A stretch of 50,454 bases of DNA from Bacillus massilioanorexius (GCF_902374955.1 NZ_CABKRX010000062.1:1-50454); one strand, 5' to 3'; shown: positions 6,242 to 15,595, counted from the stretch's first letter. Notes: generated by a model from the sequence alone, not told the origin. Numbers and translations are program-made.

Positions 6242-7384
6242 TTAAAGAATTTCTTTAAACATAGCAATTGTTTGTTCTTTTGTTGGCATAAATGGATTAC
6301 CTGGTGCACAAGCATCTAATAAAGAATTGCTTGCTAATAAATCTAAATCAGGATTTTCAACGCCAAGATCTTTTAAAGATTTTGGAATACCTACTTCTTC
6401 AGATAAAGTCATGATTTTATCTAGAACAAATTGGCTGCACTCTTCGTCTGATTTATCACATACATGCATACCTAATACCTTCGCAATTTTACGGAATTTC
6501 TCTGGTGCATGTTTAGCATTTTCACGTTCAACGATTGGTAATAACATCGCATTACATACACCATGCGGAAGGTCGTAAATACCTCCAAGCTGATGAGCCA
6601 TAGCATGAACAAACCCTAATCCAGCATTTGAGAATGCAGCTCCAGCTAAGAAACAAGCATAAACCATTTGTTCACGAGCATCTACATTATGACCATCTTT
6701 CACAGCTGTTGGCAGTGAATCGAAAATGATACGTACAGCTTCAAGAGCTGTTGCATCTGTAATTTGAGTAGCCCCTGGCGTTACAATGGTTTCAATTGCA
6801 TGTGTTAATGCATCCATACCAGTAGCCGCTGTTAAACTAGCAGGTTTATCTAGCATGAGCATTGGATCATTAACTGAAAGAAGAGCGAGGCTATTCTTAT
6901 CGACACAAACCATTTTTACTCCGCGATCTTCATCTGTAATGACATAATTTATCGTAAGCTCTGCAGATGTACCAGCTGTTGTATTAACTGCCACAGTCGG
7001 GAATCCTAATTTTTTTGATTTATGAAGTCCTTCATAATCACGAATATTTCCTCCATTAGTAGCAAGGATACTCATAGCACTTGCACAATCTTGTGGAGAT
7101 CCCCCACCAATAGAAAGAATAAAATCGCAGTTTTCAGATTTTAATATCTCTACACCCTTATCTACTTGGGCACATGTTGGATTTGGAGTTACTTCATTAT
7201 AAATCGTATATGTAACATTTACTGCATCTAATTGATCTGTCACTTTTTTTACAACGCCGTTTTCACTTAAGATTTTATCCGTTACAATCAGAGCCTTCTG
7301 AAACCCCAATGCTGCAACTTCAGCTCCTAACTGATTTAAACAATCTCGTCCAATCAAGTTCTTGCTTGGTAAATAATACATCAT
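6242..7384 (-). CDS. fucO: Lactaldehyde reductase / iron-dependent 1,2-propanediol oxidoreductase
   Basis: 380 residues, close to the 382 of E. coli FucO. The start is the ATG at 7384 (a second Met follows directly), about 10 nt after GGAGGG. The NAD-binding GGGSPQDCA motif and the iron ligands are visible: Asp and His in GMDALTHAIE, His in FVHAMAHQLGG and His in LPHGVCNAML. It reduces the L-lactaldehyde made by RhaD to 1,2-propanediol. As the last gene of the rhamnose cluster its role is well supported by context. Other group III Fe-alcohol dehydrogenases are the alternative. Confidence 0.88.
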   Translation of the reverse strand: MMYYLPSKNLIGRDCLNQLGAEVAALGFQKALIVTDKILSENGVVKKVTDQLDAVNVTYTIYNEVTPNPTCAQVDKGVEILKSENCDFILSIGGGSPQDCASAMSILATNGGNIRDYEGLHKSKKLGFPTVAVNTTAGTSAELTINYVITDEDRGVKMVCVDKNSLALLSVNDPMLMLDKPASLTAATGMDALTHAIETIVTPGATQITDATALEAVRIIFDSLPTAVKDGHNVDAREQMVYACFLAGAAFSNAGLGFVHAMAHQLGGIYDLPHGVCNAMLLPIVERENAKHAPEKFRKIAKVLGMHVCDKSDEECSQFVLDKIMTLSEEVGIPKSLKDLGVENPDLDLLASNSLLDACAPGNPFMPTKEQTIAMFKEIL

Positions 7385-7441
7385 AATTAGTCTTCCCTCC
7401 AATTATATTGTTCAAAGTTTCACAAATTTATTATAAAATGC

Positions 7442-7486
7442 AGAGGGAATATTTAAAATAAACTTTTTTAAGTAAATATTCCCTCT
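7442..7486 (-). terminator. Hairpin between the MFS gene and fucO
   Basis: Arms AGAGGGAATATTT (7442-7454) and AAATATTCCCTCT (7474-7486) pair perfectly over 13 bp with a 19-nt T-rich loop. There is no clear T-run after it on the minus strand. It may attenuate or protect the transcript end between the permease gene and fucO. Confidence 0.5.
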
Positions 7487-7501
7487 ATTTACATAGATTT
7501 T

Positions 7502-8779
7502 TTAGCTAGCTTTACCATATCGCTCTTCTTGTATTTGCTCGAGCGTTTTTCCACGAGTTTCAGGAGCCATAAAGATTCCTATTAACATATGTACTACTAA
7601 GAAACCAATCATAATAGCACCGGCAACTTTGAAGCCTAATGTAGAAATTAAAACCGGAACAGCTAAAGATATTAATCCTACACCAACACGAGCTACAAAG
7701 AACATAAGACCTTGTGCTTGTGCACGATATTTCGTATGGAACAATTCACTTGACCATAGACCGTAGAAACACTGCGCACCAAATCCACATGAAACTCCCC
7801 AGAATAGCACGTAAATTAATAGTTCCGTAATACCCATGCTACCAAATGCTAGTACAGCCCACGCGACAATACCTAATGCTGCTCCAATTCCAAATAGCAG
7901 CTTTCGGCTCACTTTATCTCCAAGTTTAATAAATACAAAGTACGTTGCAACAACTGTTAAGACCCATAAGAATGCTTGCAACAGATTTGCTTGAGCAGAA
8001 GTTAATCCACCGACTGTTTCATAAATATAAGGCATAAAATAACCATTTGTTCCAGCTACTAGATTCCAGAAGAAATAGATACCAATTAACAACGTTAAAG
8101 CTCTTAAGTTAGCTTTGTTTGTAAACAATTCTTTAAGTGAACCTTTTTCCAGCTTACCTTTCTCTTTATCCTCTTTCTCTTTCGCTTTCTGTTCTTCCCA
8201 AATAGTTGATTCATTAATTTGTTGTTGTAAAATCCAGGTAATTAAAGCGATTACAAAAAGCTGAGCAAAAATAATTCTGCTTCCTAATAAGCCAAGAGGT
8301 GCTAAAGCAACAGATAGAAGTAAAGAAATTACTGGCCCAATTCCCCAGGCTAACTGTCCCCAACCTACACGGGCGGCACGTTCCTCAGCTGGAGCTTCTT
8401 CTGCAATATATGTCCAAGCGGCAGGAATCGCAGCTCCTACAGCAATACCTGTAATAACATAACCTGCTAAAAGCATTGGAAAATTGAATGAGCAAGCAAT
8501 TAGTGCTACTCCAAGCATGTACACTAATAAATCATATTTATAGATAAACTTACGACCATATCGATCAACCAAAAATCCCCCAAGTAATGCCCCAATAGCC
8601 GCCCCAAATCCATTTGCACTTAGAGCCCCTAATAAACCTACCATTGAATCATTCAAGCCTAAATATTCAACCCAAAGCGTTAAACCACCAGCACCGGCCA
8701 CAATAGATCCAGCTTCTAAGTAGTTGGACATTGCTACAGTAATCGTTGACTTCAAACTGCCTTTATTAGTTCCAGCCAT
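7502..8779 (-). CDS. MFS sugar-porter transporter, probable L-rhamnose permease
   Basis: 425 residues from an ATG at 8779 with AGGAG 8 nt upstream. About 12 membrane segments split into two halves by a charged loop (about residues 195-225, EEQKAKEKEDKEKGKLEKG). Sugar-porter signatures are present: GGFLVDRYGRK after helix 2 and PETRGKTLEQIQEERY at the C-terminus. Its place between rhaM and fucO suggests proton-coupled rhamnose import. It is unlike the RhaT family used in enteric bacteria. Substrate is inferred from context only. Confidence 0.8.
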   Translation of the reverse strand: MAGTNKGSLKSTITVAMSNYLEAGSIVAGAGGLTLWVEYLGLNDSMVGLLGALSANGFGAAIGALLGGFLVDRYGRKFIYKYDLLVYMLGVALIACSFNFPMLLAGYVITGIAVGAAIPAAWTYIAEEAPAEERAARVGWGQLAWGIGPVISLLLSVALAPLGLLGSRIIFAQLFVIALITWILQQQINESTIWEEQKAKEKEDKEKGKLEKGSLKELFTNKANLRALTLLIGIYFFWNLVAGTNGYFMPYIYETVGGLTSAQANLLQAFLWVLTVVATYFVFIKLGDKVSRKLLFGIGAALGIVAWAVLAFGSMGITELLIYVLFWGVSCGFGAQCFYGLWSSELFHTKYRAQAQGLMFFVARVGVGLISLAVPVLISTLGFKVAGAIMIGFLVVHMLIGIFMAPETRGKTLEQIQEERYGKAS

Positions 8780-8847
8780 TCTATTAACTCCTCTCATGGT
8801 GTGACGCTTTCCCCAGTATTACAGCTAAGGAAAACGAAATAGATTAT

Positions 8848-9162
8848 TTACTTTAAGAAAAATACTTCTTTTAAATCAGTAGCTATTGGACTGTTATCTG
8901 GATTTGTTTCCATCAACGGTTCCATGTAAGCCCACCACTTCTTACAAATATCTGTATCTGCCATGGAAGCCCATTTGGCTTCGTCTTCGATTTCAACATA
9001 GGCAAATAATTGACCTGTTTCTTCTAATAAGAAAATGGAATAGTTATGTGAACCATGCTTGCGTAGTTCATCTGCCATTTCCGGCCAAAGTTCATCATGG
9101 CGACGTTTGTATTCCTCATATTGATCACGGTAAACCTTCATGACACTAGCTTTTCTAATCAC
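8848..9162 (-). CDS. rhaM: L-rhamnose mutarotase
   Basis: 104 residues, the normal length, from a GTG start with AGGAG 9 nt upstream. The residues known to matter in E. coli RhaM (YiiL) are all at the same positions here: Tyr18, His22, Trp76 and Trp77. It interconverts alpha- and beta-L-rhamnose so that the isomerase is supplied with its preferred anomer. It is part of the rhamnose cluster, but a 270-bp gap with an inserted repeat separates it from rhaD. Confidence 0.95.
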   Translation of the reverse strand: MIRKASVMKVYRDQYEEYKRRHDELWPEMADELRKHGSHNYSIFLLEETGQLFAYVEIEDEAKWASMADTDICKKWWAYMEPLMETNPDNSPIATDLKEVFFLK

Positions 9163-9255
9163 GCTACATCACTCCTAGATTTATTAAATAGGCTGTTTTT
9201 GCATACTTTATTACAAATGAACAAGCAGTAATATAGACTAAGTAAAATCCTCTTC

Positions 9256-9352
9256 AAGATGCTCGCTTTCCGCGGGGCAGACAGTGAGCATCCTCAGCAC
9301 TTTGTGCCTGTCGGGACACACCTGTCCCGCTGCTCCCGCAGGAGTCTCGCAC
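9256..9352 (-). repeat. Dispersed Bacillaceae repeat, copy 1 (in the rhaD-rhaM gap)
   Basis: On the minus strand this stretch reads GTGCGAGACTCCTGCGGGAG ... GCGGAAAGCGAGCATC. A related copy in the opposite orientation lies at 47518-47625. It is GC-richer than its surroundings and internally palindromic (GGGACAGGTGTGTCCC). I recognise the style as a common intergenic repeat of Bacillus-group genomes. Confidence 0.7.
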
Positions 9353-9432
9353 TTTACACTCCATCCGACCATTTTATGCCCATTGGTTCTGTGAACTTAT
9401 TTAAAAACAACAATCTATTAGATAACTTTCAA

Positions 9433-10272
9433 TTAAATAAGAACACCTTCACGAACCTTTAAAATGCCAGGTCTTGCCTGCACACCGAACGCATCTGCTA
9501 GCTCTTGTAATTGTTCATCCGTGATGGTTTGTTTTTTCCCACCTTGAGCACAAACAATTGTGTATACTTCCGCTGCTTTTTCTGCTGTTTCAATTAAACC
9601 AAATGTTTCATCCATTGTTGTACCTGCACCAAAAATACCATGATGTGGCCACATTACAATACGCACTTCTTTCATTTTCTCTGCAGAAGCTTCTCCAATA
9701 GCATCTGTTCCTGGTACCATCCAAGGAATGATTCCTACTCCTTCAGGGAAGACAACGATACATTCTGTACACATTTCCCATAATGTTTTCGTGAATTCTT
9801 TTTCATCTAAACTATGAGTAAATGTCATACCAATTAAGTGTGTAGCATGACAATGCATAATAACACGATGGTTTGGATCTACTTGTAATCGTTGAATATG
9901 ATTCATTAAATGTGTAGGCAATTCACTTGTCGCTACACCACCATCTTCAAATCCCCAGAGCAAATCATAGCTTCTACCGTCCGCTGCAATTCGAATAATT
10001 CCTAGATTCACTGCAGGATTTCCCATTACGTTTTTAAAATATTTACCCGAGCCAGTTACAATGAAGTATCTTCCTGCTACTGCTGAAGCATCAAAGCTCA
10101 TTGGAATCGTACGTGATACTTTATTTATATCAAGATATGTTTGAACTTCTTCTTCATTTAATAGATAACTAATATTGCCTCCGTTGCGCTCATCCCAACC
10201 TAAACGATATAGGTTTGCTGTTGTATCGCACATTTCTTTCACGAAAGGTGCGCTTAGTATATCCTGATACAT
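9433..10272 (-). CDS. rhaD: Rhamnulose-1-phosphate aldolase (class II, zinc)
   Basis: 279 residues, start ATG with AAGGTGG upstream. It splits L-rhamnulose 1-phosphate into dihydroxyacetone phosphate and L-lactaldehyde. The zinc ligands are visible as His140 and His142 in MHCHATH and a His of WPHHGIFG (210-211). Glu117 (ATSELPTH) matches the catalytic Glu of E. coli RhaD, and GGNISY near residue 31 binds phosphate. This is the stand-alone E. coli-type aldolase. B. subtilis instead uses a bifunctional aldolase/dehydrogenase (YuxG/RhaEW), which fits the presence of fucO here. Confidence 0.95.
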   Translation of the reverse strand: MYQDILSAPFVKEMCDTTANLYRLGWDERNGGNISYLLNEEEVQTYLDINKVSRTIPMSFDASAVAGRYFIVTGSGKYFKNVMGNPAVNLGIIRIAADGRSYDLLWGFEDGGVATSELPTHLMNHIQRLQVDPNHRVIMHCHATHLIGMTFTHSLDEKEFTKTLWEMCTECIVVFPEGVGIIPWMVPGTDAIGEASAEKMKEVRIVMWPHHGIFGAGTTMDETFGLIETAEKAAEVYTIVCAQGGKKQTITDEQLQELADAFGVQARPGILKVREGVLI

Positions 10273-10486
10273 GTTTCATCCACCTTTTTTTTAAAGTTTT
10301 GCCATGTTAAACTTCATTGTTCATAAATCTTCCCTTCGTTTGCACAACGGGAGAAGGCCAAGCCTCCTCGTTCTATCCTTACTCTAGAGTCATGGTCTTT
10401 CTAACTTCTCCCGCGGGATACTCACGAATTTTCTTGTTAACTATCAACAGTAACGTTTAACAGAGCCTAAGACATAGAAATTGTTC
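10273..10486. other. rhaA-rhaD intercistronic spacer
   Basis: 214 bp inside the operon, no gene seen. 10329-10420 is GC-richer with imperfect inverted arms (CTTCCCTTCGTT and AACGGGAGAAG), probably a degenerate copy of a dispersed repeat. Confidence 0.4.
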
Positions 10487-11764
10487 TTATACTAATACTG
10501 GTTCTACATTTCTCTTAACTAATACTTCTTGTTCATACGCCTTTACTTCTTGTAACCATTCTTCACGAACTGGTACATTTTGAGTTGCACAATAATAATC
10601 CCAAATAGCTCCGAAAGGATATGATTTTAGTTCTTCCATCAACGCCAAACGAGTAGTGTAGTCACCATTCAACTCAATTTCTTTTAGCTGTTCCGTTGGT
10701 TCCAGCATTGCCATTAACAATGCTTTTAGCATATTACGTGTTCCAATAACCCAAGCAGCAACACGGTTAATGCTTGCATCAAAGAAATCTAATCCAATGT
10801 GAGTTGTTTCGAGCATGTCATTTACAACTAATTCTCTAGCGATTGCTTGTAGTTCATCATCAAATGTCACAACATGATCACTATCCCAGCGAATAGGACG
10901 ACTCACGTGAAGTAATAATCCTTCTGTAAATAATTTCATCGCCGATAGTTTAGTAGATACCACCTCTGTTGGATGGAAGTGTCCTGCATCTAAACAAATT
11001 AATTTATTTCTTGATAAACCATAGCCCATATAAAACTCATGAGAACCGACTGTATAACTTTCTGCTCCAAGCCCAAATAATTTACTTTCAACAGCATCTA
11101 AGTTATAGCTCGAGTTTAATTCTTCAGCGAATACCTCATCTAATGATTCTTGTAGACGTTTACGAGGAGCTAAACGATCAACGGGGTTGTCTTTAAACCC
11201 ATCAGGAATCCATACATTTGTTACACAAGTTTGCCCAAGCTCTTTTCCAAAGTACTCTCCTATTTTACGAGCTCGCTTACAATGCTCAATCCAGAAATCA
11301 CGAATCTCTTTATCTGGATGACTTAATGTAAAGCCATCAGCCGATTTAGGATGAGAGAAGCAAGTAGGATTAAAATCAAGGCCTAGACCTAACTTCTTCG
11401 CCCAATCTACCCATTTAGAATAATGACGTGGTTCAATCTCATCAAAATCAATCTTTTCATCCGTATCTGTATAAATCGCATGTAAATTCAATTTATGCTT
11501 ACCAGGAATTAAAGAATATGCTTTCTCTAAGTCTTGGCGCAATTGTTCTGGTGTCGTTGCTACTCCAGGGTAGTTCCCTGTTACAGAAATTCCACCTGTT
11601 AAGTCTTGATCTTTATTAATGAAACCTCGCACGTCATCGCCTTGCCAGCAGTGCATTGAAATTTTAATTTGGCTTAATTTCTCCATTGCAGCTTCTACGT
11701 CCACTCCAAGATTGGCGTATAAATCTTTAGCTATAGCATAATTTTGCTGAATTTTCTCGTTCAT
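10487..11764 (-). CDS. rhaA: L-rhamnose isomerase
   Basis: 425 residues (419 in E. coli). It converts L-rhamnose to L-rhamnulose using Mn2+. Recognisable blocks are MHCWQGDDVRGF near the start, GVATTPEQLRQDLEKAYSLIPG, LDFNPTCFSHPKSADGFTLSH and LICLDAGHFHPTEVVSTKLSA. The start ATG at 11764 has AAGGAGG about 8 nt upstream and lies inside the end of rhaB (38-bp overlap), implying translational coupling. Confidence 0.97.
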   Translation of the reverse strand: MNEKIQQNYAIAKDLYANLGVDVEAAMEKLSQIKISMHCWQGDDVRGFINKDQDLTGGISVTGNYPGVATTPEQLRQDLEKAYSLIPGKHKLNLHAIYTDTDEKIDFDEIEPRHYSKWVDWAKKLGLGLDFNPTCFSHPKSADGFTLSHPDKEIRDFWIEHCKRARKIGEYFGKELGQTCVTNVWIPDGFKDNPVDRLAPRKRLQESLDEVFAEELNSSYNLDAVESKLFGLGAESYTVGSHEFYMGYGLSRNKLICLDAGHFHPTEVVSTKLSAMKLFTEGLLLHVSRPIRWDSDHVVTFDDELQAIARELVVNDMLETTHIGLDFFDASINRVAAWVIGTRNMLKALLMAMLEPTEQLKEIELNGDYTTRLALMEELKSYPFGAIWDYYCATQNVPVREEWLQEVKAYEQEVLVKRNVEPVLV

Positions 11765-13205
11765 TTGATGTAACCTCCTTGAATTGTTGAAGCATTTCTG
11801 TACGATTCATAACTTGTGGTTGATATTCTTTTATTTCAAATGATTCTTTAATGAAGTGGCGTGCCTCTTCTATATTCTTCAATTCATCTGTTGCAATCAT
11901 TTGCATAACCAAATTGCCAATAGCCGTCGCTTCCGTAGGACCTGCATAAACTGCTCTACCACTCAAGTCAGCTGTTAATTGATTTAGCAATTCATTATGA
12001 GCGCCACCACCTACAATATGTAGACGATTGACTTTCTTACCTGTAATTTGTTCTAAATCATTGATTGAATTGGTATAAATGATTGCTAAATTAGTATAGA
12101 TACAACTCGCTAACTCTCCAGCTGTTTCTGGCACGACTTGATGTGTTTCACGACAATAACTTTGAATTTCTTCAATCATATTAATTGGATTTAAAAATCG
12201 CTCATCATTGAAATTAATAAAAGGTGGAATCCCAGTCACTTTCTTAGCTTCTTCCACAAACTGTGCAAAGTTATAATCTTTTGGAAGAAGCCTTCTTACT
12301 TCTTGAATGAGCCACATCCCAATAATGTTTTTTAAAAAACGTGTCGTTTTAAAAGCCCCCCACTCATTTGTATAATTGTGCTGAAAGGCTTGTTCAGAAA
12401 TCACAGGCTGATCAAGCTCCATTCCAAGTAAGGACCATGTTCCACTGCTTAAAAATGCCCAATCATCTTTCGTTCCAGGTGTCCCTAATACCGCTGATGC
12501 CGTATCATGAGTAGCCACAGTAATAACCTGACAATCTGGAAGTTCATATTCTGGGAACCTGCTTTTTTCCACATTTCCAAGTACAAAACCAGGCTGTTTT
12601 AGTGGAGGAAATTGTTCTCTTTTCATATGTAACAGTTTTAGTAAATCCTCATCATAGTCACCGCTGTGTACATTTAACAATTGTGTTGATGAGGCATTGG
12701 TTGCTTCTGATACTGCATTTCCCGTCAGACAATAACCTAAATAATCAGGAACCATCAATATATGCTTTGCTTTTGCTAGTTTACTTGGATCTTCTTCATA
12801 CAACTGATAAAGAGTATTAAAAGGCAAAAACTGAATACCTGTTTTTTCGTATATATCTTCTTTCGAAATCTGTTTTGTCACTTTATTTATTGTGTTTTCT
12901 GTACGATGATCACGATAGGATACAACCTCTTGTAACCGCTTACTTTTTTCATCAACTAATACATAATCAACTGCCCAAGTATCAATGCCTACGGTACAAG
13001 AATGATGCCCTAAGCTTTTCACAACCTGTAAACCTTTAACAATTTCTGTTAATAAATGATCAATGTCCCAATAACATGTCCCACCTACTTCAGTAAATCC
13101 ATTTGCAAATCTGTGAATTTCTTTGATTTCAAGTTTGTCATTCTGGATCTCTCCTAACACTAGGCGACCACTTGATGCACCTATATCAACAGCTACATAA
13201 GTCAA
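11727..13205 (-). CDS. rhaB: Rhamnulokinase
   Basis: 492 residues, a FGGY-family sugar kinase that phosphorylates L-rhamnulose at O1. The start is TTG at 13205 with AAGGAAG about 8 nt upstream. The N-terminal phosphate loop (VAVDIGASSGRLVLGEI), substrate motif GIDTWAVDYVLVD, ATHDTASAVLGTP, FLSSGTWSLLG and the C-terminal HIVGGGAHNELLNQLTADLSG are all present. It is the first gene of the minus-strand operon, directly behind the predicted promoter and divergent from the DeoR-type regulator. Confidence 0.96.
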   Translation of the reverse strand: MTYVAVDIGASSGRLVLGEIQNDKLEIKEIHRFANGFTEVGGTCYWDIDHLLTEIVKGLQVVKSLGHHSCTVGIDTWAVDYVLVDEKSKRLQEVVSYRDHRTENTINKVTKQISKEDIYEKTGIQFLPFNTLYQLYEEDPSKLAKAKHILMVPDYLGYCLTGNAVSEATNASSTQLLNVHSGDYDEDLLKLLHMKREQFPPLKQPGFVLGNVEKSRFPEYELPDCQVITVATHDTASAVLGTPGTKDDWAFLSSGTWSLLGMELDQPVISEQAFQHNYTNEWGAFKTTRFLKNIIGMWLIQEVRRLLPKDYNFAQFVEEAKKVTGIPPFINFNDERFLNPINMIEEIQSYCRETHQVVPETAGELASCIYTNLAIIYTNSINDLEQITGKKVNRLHIVGGGAHNELLNQLTADLSGRAVYAGPTEATAIGNLVMQMIATDELKNIEEARHFIKESFEIKEYQPQVMNRTEMLQQFKEVTSNERENSAKLCYS

Positions 13206-13252
13206 TTATTTCACTTCCTTGAGAATCCGTATTGTTCTTCGTTTACAACCTC

Positions 13253-13281
13253 ATAATACTATCAAAACAAAAAAGAATCAA
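13253..13281 (-). promoter_or_regulatory. Sigma-A promoter of the rhaB operon
   Basis: On the minus strand TTGATT (13276-13281), a 17-bp spacer and TATTAT (13253-13258) lie about 50 bp upstream of the rhaB start. Confidence 0.65.
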
Positions 13282-13365
13282 CATATTTTGTTGTTTTTCT
13301 TTTGTTTTTTATTTATTTGTTCAAAATTTAGCCTAAAACAAACACAAACAAAGAATATTTTCTGT
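13262..13365. promoter_or_regulatory. Homopolymer-rich operator region between rhaB and the regulator
   Basis: This stretch carries repeated variants of AAAACAAAAAAGAA and TTCTTTTGTTTT in inverted arrangement across the rhaB promoter, and further AAACAAACACAAACAAAG copies near 13338-13356. DeoR-family regulators often bind such repeated short sites. Binding by the adjacent regulator is an inference. Confidence 0.45.
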
Positions 13366-13433
13366 CTTTTTGTTATTTATTATGTTTTTTTCTGTTTTTT
13401 AGGTAAAATAATACGTATAGAGGTGGACTGAAT

Positions 13434-14195
13434 ATGAAAGCATTCGAAAGAAAAGAATTAATAATGAAAGAATTATACAAGGAAAAGAAGGTGCTAGTGG
13501 CTCAATTAGCTGCAAGCTTTGATGTAACCGAAGAAACGATACGGAGAGACTTAGAAAAGCTTGAAAAAGAGGGTGTGGTAACTCGTAACTATGGTGGTGC
13601 AGTATTAAACATTCATACAAACGAAGATTTACCTTATCAAACTCGTAATACTCGAAATATGGACAAAAAACTTCAAATAGCCGATCAAATTCTATCATTA
13701 ATTCAAGATGATGAAACGATCTTAGCTGATTCTAGCTCAACGGTATTCGAAGCAGTAAAGAAACTATTAGAGCAAAGAGAAAATTTAACGATTATATCCA
13801 ATTCCGTTACAGTTTTACAAGAATTCAATAATGCCAATCATACTATCATTTCTACAGGAGGAACTTTACGTGCCAAATCAAGTGCATTGCTAGGTCCTGT
13901 AGCAAGACACACCGTTCAAAACTATAATGTTGGTGTTGCCATCTGCAGCTGCAAGGGACTCTCTATGCAGCACGGCATTACAGATTCAAACGAGCCTGAA
14001 AGTGAATTAAAAAAGCTCATGAACCAGCAAGCAACGAAAACGATTCTTTTAGTAGACTCTACAAAATTTGATAAAATCGGCTTCGTCAAAATGTTTGATT
14101 TCAGCCAAATCGACTACTGCATTACTGATCAAAAACCAGGTGAAGAATGGATTAGCTTTTTGGAAGGTCAAAATATTACTCTGTTGTACAATTGA
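13434..14195 (+). CDS. rhaR: DeoR-family transcriptional regulator of rhamnose use
   Basis: 253 residues, ATG with AGAGGTGG upstream. The N-terminal winged helix-turn-helix carries the DeoR signature (RKELIMKELYKEKKVLVAQLAASFDVTEETIRRDLEKLEKEGVVTRNYGGA, residues about 4-57). The C-terminal DeoRC sugar-phosphate sensor domain has the usual ILADSSSTVFEAVKKL, ISNSVTVLQEF and GGTLRAKSSALLGP blocks. Divergent placement against rhaB suggests it represses the operon and is relieved by a phosphorylated intermediate, probably rhamnulose 1-phosphate (inference). Confidence 0.88.
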   Translation: MKAFERKELIMKELYKEKKVLVAQLAASFDVTEETIRRDLEKLEKEGVVTRNYGGAVLNIHTNEDLPYQTRNTRNMDKKLQIADQILSLIQDDETILADSSSTVFEAVKKLLEQRENLTIISNSVTVLQEFNNANHTIISTGGTLRAKSSALLGPVARHTVQNYNVGVAICSCKGLSMQHGITDSNEPESELKKLMNQQATKTILLVDSTKFDKIGFVKMFDFSQIDYCITDQKPGEEWISFLEGQNITLLYN

Positions 14196-14219
14196 ACTTT
14201 TTATCTCTAATCACAAGAA

Positions 14220-14247
14220 AAATCCCGTTCATTAAAACGGGATTTTT
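14220..14247 (+). terminator. Bidirectional terminator between rhaR and the M23 gene
   Basis: Perfect 10-bp stem (14220-14229 with 14236-14245) and 6-nt loop, followed by T-runs on both strands. Confidence 0.9.
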
Positions 14248-14299
14248 TCCTATCATTAACCTTATTTTCATTTGAAAAAGTACGTCTGGTTAATATATT

Positions 14300-15595
14300 T
14301 TATAGTGGTACAATTCCTACTGGATTAATCGCACCGCTTTTCGATGCAGTCCAAGGACCTTTGTGCAATTCAAAATGTAAGTGTTGACCAAAAGATTGAC
14401 CAGTATTACCCATAATACCAATTTGTTGACCTTTGCTTACTGTTTGACCATTTGATACCATACGACTTTCCATATGAGCATAAACTGTTGTATACACTTG
14501 TCCATTAATAGAATGTGAGATAAATACTGCATTTCCATAAGAAGTTGAGTAGTAAGATCTCACAACAACCCCATCAGCTGCCGCCACAATCGGCACATCA
14601 GAAGAGTTAGCGATATCTACCCCATAGTGCATAGTTCCCCAACGTGATCCGAATCCTGAGCTTAATCTGCCAACGGCTGGTCTTGTAAAGTTTCCTGATG
14701 AGATAGCTGGAGCTTGTCCACTACCTGATCCTGAGCCTGAGCCAGAGCCTGAACTAGAACCACCGCTTGATTCACTTTTAGCCGCTGCTTTTTTTCTAGC
14801 TTCCTCTAGTTCTGCTTGTCGTTTCTTCTCGTTAGCAATTGCCTTATTAATAGCATCTTGTTGCGCTGCTAAAATATCATCTTCTTCTTTTAAACTCATT
14901 TTATATGTATGAGCATCTTTCTCTTCAGCCTCTAATTTTTTCATTAGAGAATCTTTTGTTGCTTTTTGTTTCGCTAAAGTTGCTTTCATGCCCTCTAATT
15001 CTTGTCGTAAATCATTTAAATTAGATAGCTTCTTTTCAACTTTCTTTTGAGTATCTTCTAGGTCTGCTTTATCTTGTTCATGCTGCTTTACTAAATCTTG
15101 ATCCGCTTCCATAATCGTTGAAACGGCTTGTACACGATCTAGTAAATCTCCGAAACTAGTAGCTCCTAGCAATACTTCTAAATAGTTAACCTTACCGCCA
15201 TTCTCTTGAAAAGAAATCGCTCTATCTTTTAAAATCTGATTTCTTTTCTCAATGCGTTGTTTTAATGTTTCAATTTGCTCTTCTAATTTCTTAATTTCTG
15301 CTTTTGTATCAGTAATTTCACTATTTTTTTCACGAATTTTAGCATTTGTATCGGCTACTGCCAAATCAATACGTTTAATTTCTGCAGCAAGTGTATCTTG
15401 GTCATCCTGCAATTGTTTAATTTTTTCATCTGTACTTGAAATATCCGACTTTAATCCTGAACGCTTGTCCTGAATTTGTTGCTTTTTGCTTTCCATATCG
15501 CTAATCGTTTCAGCACTTACACCAGTAGTAACAACCGTACTAGTTAGTCCAAGAATGATTGTTGTATTTAAAATGAACAATTTCTTTTTTAGCAT
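14300..15595 (-). CDS. Coiled-coil M23 peptidase, probable FtsEX-controlled cell-wall hydrolase
   Basis: 431 residues from the ATG at 15595 (AGGTGA upstream). A signal peptide (about 1-28, ending VSA) is followed by a long charged coiled coil (about 30-275), a Gly-Ser linker (about 280-298) and a C-terminal LytM/M23 zinc endopeptidase domain. Metal-binding motifs are HYGVDIA and HLHFEL. The layout is that of EnvC/PcsB-type proteins, which FtsEX activates across the membrane. The gene follows ftsX by about 70 bp on the same strand. In B. subtilis the FtsEX partner CwlO has an NlpC/P60 domain instead, so the enzyme type differs. Confidence 0.88.
   Translation of the reverse strand: MLKKKLFILNTTIILGLTSTVVTTGVSAETISDMESKKQQIQDKRSGLKSDISSTDEKIKQLQDDQDTLAAEIKRIDLAVADTNAKIREKNSEITDTKAEIKKLEEQIETLKQRIEKRNQILKDRAISFQENGGKVNYLEVLLGATSFGDLLDRVQAVSTIMEADQDLVKQHEQDKADLEDTQKKVEKKLSNLNDLRQELEGMKATLAKQKATKDSLMKKLEAEEKDAHTYKMSLKEEDDILAAQQDAINKAIANEKKRQAELEEARKKAAAKSESSGGSSSGSGSGSGSGSGQAPAISSGNFTRPAVGRLSSGFGSRWGTMHYGVDIANSSDVPIVAAADGVVVRSYYSTSYGNAVFISHSINGQVYTTVYAHMESRMVSNGQTVSKGQQIGIMGNTGQSFGQHLHFELHKGPWTASKSGAINPVGIVPL

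Noticed and set aside
9259..9462. 67-codon plus-strand open frame
   Set aside because: It is the reverse reading of the dispersed repeat at 9256-9352, with no ribosome site.
13233..13247. CcpA (cre) site just downstream of the rhaB -10
   Set aside because: TGTAAACG matches the left half, but the right half is out of register by one base (TGTAAACGAAGAACA), so it falls short of consensus.
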